Shown: positions 1-3,753 of the stretch, in pieces
How the letters are laid out: every line of letters starts with the position of its first letter
Numbering within the stretch: the first letter of the stretch is position 1
Assembly (NCBI GenBank): GCA_946629475.1
Contig: CAMOXX010000175.1
Span: 1-5,677 of the forward strand
Direction of reading: 5' to 3'
Origin: an uncultured Blautia sp.
GTDB taxonomy: Bacteria; Bacillota; Clostridia; Lachnospirales; Lachnospiraceae
DNA: 5,677 nt
Made by a program: the position numbers and the translations under genes
The notes under the pieces: generated by a model
What the model was told of the DNA's origin: nothing
Databases searched by the model: none
What the model saw: the letters and a program-made list of their open reading frames with translations, nothing else

Positions 1-136
1 GGCGCGGCCTGATCAGGATCAAAGCCTGTTCCTTAAAAAGTGAATAGCATTCATCTGTCTCATATATATTCCGAAGGGGGCAAAAGCTGACCACATCAAT
101 CTTTATGAAACAGCCCTGTCAGGCAAATTGTATCTA

Positions 137-165
137 TTGAAGGGTCTGTTTCAATATGATATAAT
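137..165 (+). promoter_or_regulatory. Sigma-A-type promoter with extended -10, upstream of the 754-aa gene
   Basis: The -35 hexamer TTGAAG (137-142) is separated by 17 bp from a perfect -10 hexamer TATAAT (160-165). A TG at 157-158 gives an extended -10 (TGnTATAAT). Transcription would begin near 172 and leave a leader of about 150 nt before the ATG at 321. It is the best promoter match I found in the window and probably drives the 321-2585 gene, possibly with the phosphatase gene. It is a match by eye, without experimental support. Confidence 0.65.
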
Positions 166-188
166 CTGCTTGTTTGCATAAGATTATT

Positions 189-208
189 CAACTTTCCAAG
201 TTGTTTTT
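189..208 (+). terminator. Small hairpin plus T-run in the leader (possible attenuator)
   Basis: CAACTT (189-194) pairs with AAGTTG (198-203) around a 3-nt loop, and TTTTT (204-208) follows directly. This is the geometry of an intrinsic terminator. The stem is only 6 bp and AT-rich, so it would be weak. It lies about 20 nt downstream of the predicted transcription start and more than 100 nt before the ATG at 321, so it could act as a leaky attenuator. It could also be chance. Confidence 0.25.
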
Positions 209-262
209 GATTGTCCTTGCATGTTGAGGAATGAGATATCTGAAAGAATTCTGAGGAATTGG

Positions 263-334
263 ATGTCTGGAAGAAAAAGGCTGACAGACTATTTGAATCA
301 ATTATGGGCAGAGGTTTCACATGACAGATTATGA
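263..334 (+). CDS. Possible 23-aa leader ORF overlapping the start of the 754-aa gene
   Basis: An ATG at 263 is preceded by GAGG (252-255) at a sensible spacing. It opens a 23-codon frame ending at TGA 332-334, which overlaps the ATG at 321 by 14 nt in another frame. Translation could be coupled to the large gene. The peptide is basic and probably helical (starts MSGRKRLTDY, ends VSHDRL) and resembles nothing I recognise. An ATG at 221 in the same frame has no ribosome binding site. An ORF this short arises easily by chance; only its spacing and overlap make it worth listing. Confidence 0.15.
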   Translation: MSGRKRLTDYLNQLWAEVSHDRL

Positions 335-2585
335 TCGTATAAGGACAGGCCGGCATTATATGTATACTGTGGCGATACAGAAGGCTGTTGACCACCTGGA
401 GGACACCTTTCAGGCCATTGTGGACAGAGGGGATGTCATCCGGAAGCGGGAGCAGCTGAGGAAAGCGCAGGGGGATGACAATTATGGGACGGTGCTGAGG
501 GAGCTGAGAGATATGCTGGACAGCCTTGGCATCCCATACGACAGGCGCAGGACGGACTATGCTCATTACGCGTCATTGATCGAACAGGCTGACATCCCGG
601 ATTCGGTGGAGGTTGAGAAGCGGATGCTCCTTGCGCTCTATCAGGAGTATGTGAACTATCCCGGGCCTGTGCAGTACATGGAAAGGATCGTGGACAGGCT
701 TTGCACGGATGAGGATGGATGGAATTCTGATCCGCTGAGGGTAAGAATCCTGAAACAGTTTCTGAAATATGGAAATGGGCTGGCGGATGTCGTGACGCCG
801 GAGGGGAGAAATGTCTTTGGCGGCAGAAAGGCGGTCATTTCTTATGTCAATCAAAGGGGCGGGCATGCGTCGGCAAGGCGCATTTCCGAAGCAGACCTTT
901 CCCTGCTGGATGACGGGCTGTTCGGGGAATATCTGGCTCAGTGCCGGGAGGCTTCCGGGCAGAAGCTGAAGGAGCTGAAGAAATACCGTGGGCCATACGG
1001 GATCATTAAGCTTGCGGATGACCTGGCTTCCGGGCGTGTGATCCGTGAGGAAGGGATCAAAAGAGGGCTGTACCTGTTCGCGATCGTATATGGGATGACA
1101 TACGACCCGGAAGCTTCAGGGACAGGGACGGATGGGCGGACAGCTTCGGCCATGCTTCCGGGGACGGAAGACGCGATCCTGAAGGACTCGGATATCGTCA
1201 AAAACCTGTTCTATGATTATTACACCACCAACCTGCTCCGGTATGTCTGCGGAGAGGGCGAGGATGGTACAGGGGCGGGACCGGAAGATGGAAAAGGAGA
1301 GGATCCCTCCGGAATCAGCGTGAACTATAAGAACTTTGCGGAGATCGTGTACCTGTACTATATCCATCAGGAAGAACGCGGGCCTGCCAGCTCGGCGGAA
1401 GGGCGCGCGGAGAGGATCCGGAGGTCCACGGAGATGATCAACCGTCTGATCCGCAATCAGGGAGAATGCCCGCCGTCGCTCTATCCGCGTGAGAACATCT
1501 CTGAAGAACTGAAGACGGGGTGGCTCGGGAAAGCCATCCTGGATTATTCAGAGGCGGATTTTGAGCAATATATGCAGAACCATTACCTGTGCAGCACGGA
1601 TAAGGCCTATGACATGGAAACAGGAAAGCTGTCCTCCGTGAAAAACAGCATCGGCCTGATGAAGGTCGAAAATGACCAGGTTACAGCCCATAAGTGTTAC
1701 CTGAAGCTGATGGACCGGCTGATGTTCCTGGGCGGGACTGTGGAGATTCCTGATCTGTCAAAGGCCGGGAGGAAGAACGCATCCTCCGGATATGCGCTGT
1801 TCAAGGATGAGCTCATATACAGTACCGTCGGGACGGAGCAGTTTGTATTCTATCAGTTCACCGTTAAAAAGCGGGATGAAACCAGGCCGATGTCCTATAA
1901 GAAGATCGTTGGGAAGCTCAAAGGCGGCCGGATGGTTCCGCATATGAACTATTTCAGATATTTTGACGATGCGTCATATCAGCCGGACCGGGAAACCGGC
2001 TCCTTCGGATTGCTGCTGCGGGATGACATTTCCGGAAAGGATTCGGACAGCGCCATCTATGACTATGGGATCTGGTTTACGGACCTGGATATGCTCACAT
2101 CGGGAGCAGCAGAAGGTGAGAAGAAAGCAGGCGACGGGGAAGGCGGAGAAAACAGGGAAGGCAAAGTGACCGGAGACAGCAAAGTGACAGGGGAAGGCAA
2201 AGTGAACGGAGACGGCAAGGCAACAGGGGAAGGCAAAGTAACAGTGAAAAGCAATGTGACCGGTCAGGCTGACAGGGAACAGTTTGCGCGGTTTGTCAGC
2301 GTCCTGCGGGCTTTCAGCAGCCTGCTTGTCCTTCCGGCAGATGATGAAGTGATGCCGGAAAACATGACACGGTCAAAGCTTCTCACGGCATATTATTACG
2401 CCTTTAATAAGGATGCGGAAACGTCCTACGGGAAGGAACGAGGCAGAAGCTTCCGGGAAATATACGCAGATTTCAAGGCCGGGGCAAATACCCTGCTGGA
2501 AAAGTGCAATTACGTACCTTTTGGGGAAAGAAACCTCTTTGATGTACTGCTGGCTTTCTCTGCATATGCATATGTCAACCTGTAG
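321..2585 (+). CDS. Large unrecognised soluble protein (754 aa), first gene of the module
   Basis: I do not recognise a family for this protein. The start is supported by AGAGG (310-314), 6 nt before the ATG, and by an in-frame stop at 294-296 with no other start between. There is no signal peptide or membrane segment. The N-terminal part (about 1-260) is rich in charged, probably helical segments, including a heptad-like stretch near 20-70. Low-complexity acidic Gly-rich linkers lie at about 265-280, 311-331 and 604-650; the last contains a six-copy hexapeptide repeat. Between them are more compact, tyrosine-rich segments (about 335-350, 405-460, 490-600). The C-terminus (about 652-754) is again probably helical. 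The layout suggests several folded modules joined by flexible linkers, as in a scaffold or multi-domain effector. No kinase, nuclease, NTPase or protease motif is evident. Codons are GC-rich (37 of 60 bases G+C at 421-480). The phosphatase gene follows after 153 bp on the same strand. That it is a real gene is very likely; its function is unknown. Confidence 0.85.
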   Translation: MTDYDRIRTGRHYMYTVAIQKAVDHLEDTFQAIVDRGDVIRKREQLRKAQGDDNYGTVLRELRDMLDSLGIPYDRRRTDYAHYASLIEQADIPDSVEVEKRMLLALYQEYVNYPGPVQYMERIVDRLCTDEDGWNSDPLRVRILKQFLKYGNGLADVVTPEGRNVFGGRKAVISYVNQRGGHASARRISEADLSLLDDGLFGEYLAQCREASGQKLKELKKYRGPYGIIKLADDLASGRVIREEGIKRGLYLFAIVYGMTYDPEASGTGTDGRTASAMLPGTEDAILKDSDIVKNLFYDYYTTNLLRYVCGEGEDGTGAGPEDGKGEDPSGISVNYKNFAEIVYLYYIHQEERGPASSAEGRAERIRRSTEMINRLIRNQGECPPSLYPRENISEELKTGWLGKAILDYSEADFEQYMQNHYLCSTDKAYDMETGKLSSVKNSIGLMKVENDQVTAHKCYLKLMDRLMFLGGTVEIPDLSKAGRKNASSGYALFKDELIYSTVGTEQFVFYQFTVKKRDETRPMSYKKIVGKLKGGRMVPHMNYFRYFDDASYQPDRETGSFGLLLRDDISGKDSDSAIYDYGIWFTDLDMLTSGAAEGEKKAGDGEGGENREGKVTGDSKVTGEGKVNGDGKATGEGKVTVKSNVTGQADREQFARFVSVLRAFSSLLVLPADDEVMPENMTRSKLLTAYYYAFNKDAETSYGKERGRSFREIYADFKAGANTLLEKCNYVPFGERNLFDVLLAFSAYAYVNL
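2154..2261 (+). repeat. 18-bp tandem repeat encoding a hexapeptide linker, about six units
   Basis: Six in-frame 18-bp units encode residues 612-647 of the large protein: REGKVT, GDSKVT, GEGKVN, GDGKAT, GEGKVT and VKSNVT. The consensus is G-(E/D)-G-K-V-T. At DNA level the core GGCAAAGT recurs with few changes, and alternate units are most alike, hinting at 36-bp duplication. The preceding stretch (about 604-611) is also Gly/Glu/Lys-rich. The segment is hydrophilic and should be a flexible linker. Copy number could vary between strains by slippage without breaking the frame. Confidence 0.85.
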
Positions 2586-2608
2586 CCTGTTTCAAAGGAT
2601 TTCAGGCT
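2584..2608 (+). other. Hairpin overlapping the stop codon of the 754-aa gene
   Basis: AGCCTG (2584-2589, including the last two bases of the TAG stop) pairs with CAGGCT (2603-2608) around a 13-nt loop. No T-run follows (TGCTCTCC), so this is not a classical intrinsic terminator. It could protect an mRNA 3' end or reduce readthrough into the phosphatase gene. The stem of six perfect pairs is short enough that chance is possible. Confidence 0.4.
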
Positions 2609-2628
2609 TGCTCTCCGGTGGGGCTTGC

Positions 2629-2689
2629 AGCATTCATTGCAATCAATGGGCATATGCACAGCATCATTGCAATCAGTGAACTTCTGCAC
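2629..2689 (+). repeat. Two-copy 30/31-bp tandem repeat carrying ATTGCAAT palindromes
   Basis: Copy 1 (2629-2659) and copy 2 (2660-2689) are imperfect direct repeats. Both begin AGCAT, share CATTGCAATCA and end TGCAC. They differ by one indel and about five substitutions, and the start of a third copy (AGCA) follows at 2690. Each contains the 8-bp palindrome ATTGCAAT (2636-2643 and 2666-2673), spaced 30 bp or roughly three helical turns, so one dimeric regulator could occupy both on one DNA face. Copy 1 also holds GCATATGC. The pair lies directly upstream of the phosphatase gene, which suggests operators. I see no good -35/-10 pair between the repeats and the gene. Confidence 0.6.
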
Positions 2690-2715
2690 AGCAGGGGAAA
2701 AGGATTCGGGGCAAC

Positions 2716-2751
2716 ATGATTAAGGAGAATACAGGTAAATGTATATGGTAA
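2716..2751 (+). CDS. Possible 11-codon mini-ORF overlapping the phosphatase start
   Basis: ATG at 2716, preceded by AAAAGGA (about 2698-2704), reads 11 codons (MIKENTGKCIW) to a TAA at 2749-2751. It runs through the phosphatase ribosome binding site and over its ATG at 2739 in another frame. This could couple or gate translation of the phosphatase. It is very short and may be fortuitous. It is listed because the gene at 321 has a similar small overlapping frame. Confidence 0.12.
   Translation: MIKENTGKCIW
2722..2727 (+). promoter_or_regulatory. Ribosome binding site of the PP2C gene
   Basis: AAGGAG at 2722-2727 is 11 nt upstream of the ATG at 2739 and decides that start over the second in-frame ATG at 2745, which would sit 17 nt away. 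The spacing is at the long end of normal. Confidence 0.7.
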
Positions 2752-3461
2752 GGGAGTACTCTGCTGCCGGAACGGCACATAATAAAAACCAGGATGTCGT
2801 AAGGCGGATCGAAAACGGCAGGTTTCAGGTGATCGCGCTGGCAGATGGCGTCGGATCCTGCGTGAACTCCGGAAAAGGCGCGGAGATTGCCTGCAGCTGT
2901 GTCATGGATCTGTTTGAAAAAAGCGGTAAGTTTCTCATGAACCTTGATGATAAAAAAGCCAGGGAGCTGGTCTCGTCCCATGTCGCGTATCACCTGCAGA
3001 AGCAGGCGGATGAGATGGGGATCGAGGTTCACCAGCTGGCGAGCACATTGTCTGCCGCAATGATCGATCAGGTATCAGGGTGGTTCTTTTATTACTGCCA
3101 GGGGGACAGCCCCATATTCTTTGTCTGTGATGGAAGAATCCGTTATGTTCAGGCTGAGAAGGACAGAGGAGAGGGCATCTGCGCGACGACTACGGTCAAT
3201 GGATACAGGAAGGCATGCTTCGGGAGGGGAAATGCGGATCAATGTTCTTCGGTGGTTGTGATGTCTGACGGCGCTGCTGACCGGATCTACCGTAAAAACC
3301 GTATGGTGGAGGAAGCAAAACAGGCTTTGCTCAGCCAGGATTACGCCGGCCTGATTGATATCATGAAGCAGAAGGAAGGGCCGGATGACTGCAGCTTCAT
3401 CGCGGCCAGTGTCCGGCAAGGGTGCGAAAAAAGTATTGACACTGTTTCATGCATGTGTTAA
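2739..3461 (+). CDS. PP2C-family Ser/Thr protein phosphatase (PP2C_2-like), 240 aa
   Basis: This is a metal-dependent protein phosphatase expected to remove phosphate from Ser/Thr of a partner protein in the cytoplasm; it has no signal peptide or membrane segment. The PP2C motifs appear in order: GTAHNKNQD (11-19; the family usually has HxxNED, here NQD), ALADGVGS (33-40, metal-binding D36), ASTL (101-104, usually GTTL), QGDSPIFFVCDG (121-132, usually GDSRxY), VVVMSDGAAD (172-181, metal-binding D177) and GPDDCSFIAASV (214-225, metal-binding D216 or D217). At 240 aa it is essentially a bare catalytic domain. It looks active because all expected metal aspartates are present. The C-terminal tail ends SCMC and does not belong to the usual fold. 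It sits between the unrecognised large gene and the AAA+ gene on the same strand, so either protein could be its substrate. No cognate kinase is visible. It could instead be specialised for another phosphoprotein, but the family call is firm. Confidence 0.9.
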   Translation: MYMVREYSAAGTAHNKNQDVVRRIENGRFQVIALADGVGSCVNSGKGAEIACSCVMDLFEKSGKFLMNLDDKKARELVSSHVAYHLQKQADEMGIEVHQLASTLSAAMIDQVSGWFFYYCQGDSPIFFVCDGRIRYVQAEKDRGEGICATTTVNGYRKACFGRGNADQCSSVVVMSDGAADRIYRKNRMVEEAKQALLSQDYAGLIDIMKQKEGPDDCSFIAASVRQGCEKSIDTVSCMC

Positions 3462-3464
3462 AAG
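3436..3464 (+). promoter_or_regulatory. Candidate promoter inside the 3' end of the PP2C gene
   Basis: A perfect -35 TTGACA (3436-3441) is followed after 17 bp by TAAAAG (3459-3464, four of six consensus bases), with TG at 3456-3457 giving an extended -10. The -10 overlaps the TAA stop of the phosphatase gene (3459-3461). Transcription would start near 3471 and give a leader of about 280 nt for the AAA+ gene. The good -35 and spacing favour it; the imperfect -10 and the location inside codons are reasons for caution. Confidence 0.45.
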
Positions 3465-3487
3465 GATTACATGAATAATATAGTCTG

Positions 3488-3503
3488 ACATCCAGGCGGA
3501 TGT
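3488..3503 (+). other. Tight hairpin downstream of the PP2C stop codon
   Basis: ACATCC (3488-3493) pairs perfectly with GGATGT (3498-3503) around a 4-nt loop (AGGC), 26 nt after the phosphatase stop. Only a weak T-stretch (TTT, 3505-3507) follows, so it is a poor terminator. It may stabilise the 3' end of the upstream message or be the first stem of the leader. Confidence 0.4.
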
Positions 3504-3513
3504 GTTTAACAAA

Positions 3514-3561
3514 TCAAAAGGGAATTGGCTTTTACCTCAAGGGGGTAGTCTGCCTTTTTGA
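3514..3561 (+). terminator. Terminator-like structure after the PP2C gene, possibly attenuating
   Basis: GGC (3527-3529) and TACC (3533-3536) pair with GGTA (3544-3547) and GCC (3552-3554) across internal loops, followed by TTTTT (3555-3559). The outer sequence TCAAAAGG (3514-3521) can also pair with CCTTTTTGA (3553-3561), with one bulged T, which would bury the T-run. A run of As before and Ts after fits a bidirectional terminator. The core stem is imperfect, so strength is uncertain. Confidence 0.4.
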
Positions 3562-3568
3562 AGTTGTT

Positions 3569-3593
3569 GGCACATCGGCTTTTTTGTTGTGCC
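3569..3593 (+). other. GGCACA/TGTGCC hairpin with internal T-run in the leader
   Basis: GGCACA (3569-3574) pairs with TGTGCC (3588-3593) around a 13-nt loop containing six Ts (3580-3585). An alternative register pairs CGGC (3576-3579) with GCCG (3591-3594). The left arm can also pair with TGCC at 3551-3554, so forming this stem would release or block the terminator-like stem before it. Confidence 0.4.
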
Positions 3594-3695
3594 GAAAATC
3601 TGTACCTTGAAAACTTCATCCGCAGATGCGAAGAACAACTGCCGGGGAAGCAGCGCGATGAGATGAGCGTGCCAGTGGAGTGAGTTTTTTGCAGA

Positions 3696-3725
3696 TTGCG
3701 ACAAATAACTGAAACGAATTATGAA
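3696..3725 (+). promoter_or_regulatory. Weak alternative promoter for the AAA+ gene
   Basis: TTGCGA (3696-3701) and TATGAA (3720-3725), each four of six consensus bases, are 18 bp apart in an AT-rich stretch just before the gene. It would give a transcript start near 3732, too close to the ribosome binding site for a long leader. It is weaker than the TTGACA candidate at 3436. Confidence 0.2.
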
Positions 3726-3737
3726 AATAAAATTTTG

Positions 3738-3744
3738 AAAGAGG
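3738..3744 (+). promoter_or_regulatory. Ribosome binding site of the AAA+ gene
   Basis: AAAGAGG at 3738-3744 lies 9 nt before the ATG at 3754 and fixes the start. Its surroundings are AT-rich and probably unstructured, so the site should be accessible. Confidence 0.7.
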
Positions 3745-3753
3745 CACATTATT

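Larger units (their letters stand above)
1..320. other. Upstream non-coding region, no supported gene
   Basis: No convincing gene is present. Two forward frames are open from the window edge and could be the last few codons of an upstream gene: one stops at 41-43 (TGA), the other at 45-47 (TAG). Both are too short to judge. No strong GC-rich intrinsic terminator is seen. The region contains a good sigma-A-type promoter at 137-165 and a small hairpin with a T-run at 189-208, so it probably ends in the 5' leader (about 150 nt) of the gene starting at 321. A long reverse-strand open frame crosses this region, but it lies over the promoter and the start of the 321 gene and has no independent support. 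Confidence 0.5.
3465..3744 (+). ncRNA. Candidate structured leader RNA upstream of the AAA+ gene
   Basis: This 280-nt stretch without a supported gene holds a series of short hairpins: 3488-3503, 3514-3561 with a T-run, 3569-3593, 3617-3628, 3639-3653 and 3650-3672. Several share sequence and exclude each other: TGCC at 3551-3554 can pair with GGC at 3527-3529 or GGCA at 3569-3572, while GGCACA at 3569-3574 can pair with TGTGCC at 3588-3593. T-runs lie at 3555-3559, 3580-3585 and 3685-3690. TGTACCTTGAAAACT (3601-3615) resembles the boxA-like element of Clostridia rRNA leaders and spacers. Together these suggest a cis-acting attenuation or antitermination leader. I cannot match it to a named RNA family. 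It could also be a stand-alone small RNA, or a relic of a mobile element. Confidence 0.4.

Noticed and set aside
398..460. RNA polymerase alpha subunit paralogue considered for the 3754 gene
   Set aside because: Only the C-terminal-domain-like segment (residues about 275-330 of that protein) is present; there is no alpha N-terminal dimerisation domain and the rest is AAA+.
96..566. 156-codon reverse-strand open frame across the upstream region
   Set aside because: It overlaps the TATAAT promoter and the first 246 bases of the well-supported gene at 321, and its translation is low-complexity without motifs. It is a shadow of the forward gene.
2154..2261. Repeat considered as a CRISPR or intergenic repeat array
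   Set aside because: The units are contiguous, 18 bp, in frame and without spacers, so they are a coding tandem repeat.
2629..2689. 30/31-bp repeat considered as the start of a CRISPR array
   Set aside because: The two copies abut with no spacer, and no cas gene is present.
2673..3419. Reverse-strand open frames within the phosphatase gene (2673-3032 and 3075-3419)
   Set aside because: They lie opposite a gene with clear PP2C motifs and have no family resemblance or ribosome binding sites.
3685..3690. TTTTTT considered as the end of an intrinsic terminator before the AAA+ gene
   Set aside because: The nearest possible stem (ACTG 3638-3641 with CAGT 3673-3676) ends 8 nt before the T-run and is short, so the geometry does not fit.
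3537..3749. 70-codon reverse-strand open frame across the leader before the AAA+ gene
   Set aside because: No ribosome binding site precedes its ATG on the reverse strand, no motif is seen, and the region is better explained as a hairpin-rich leader.
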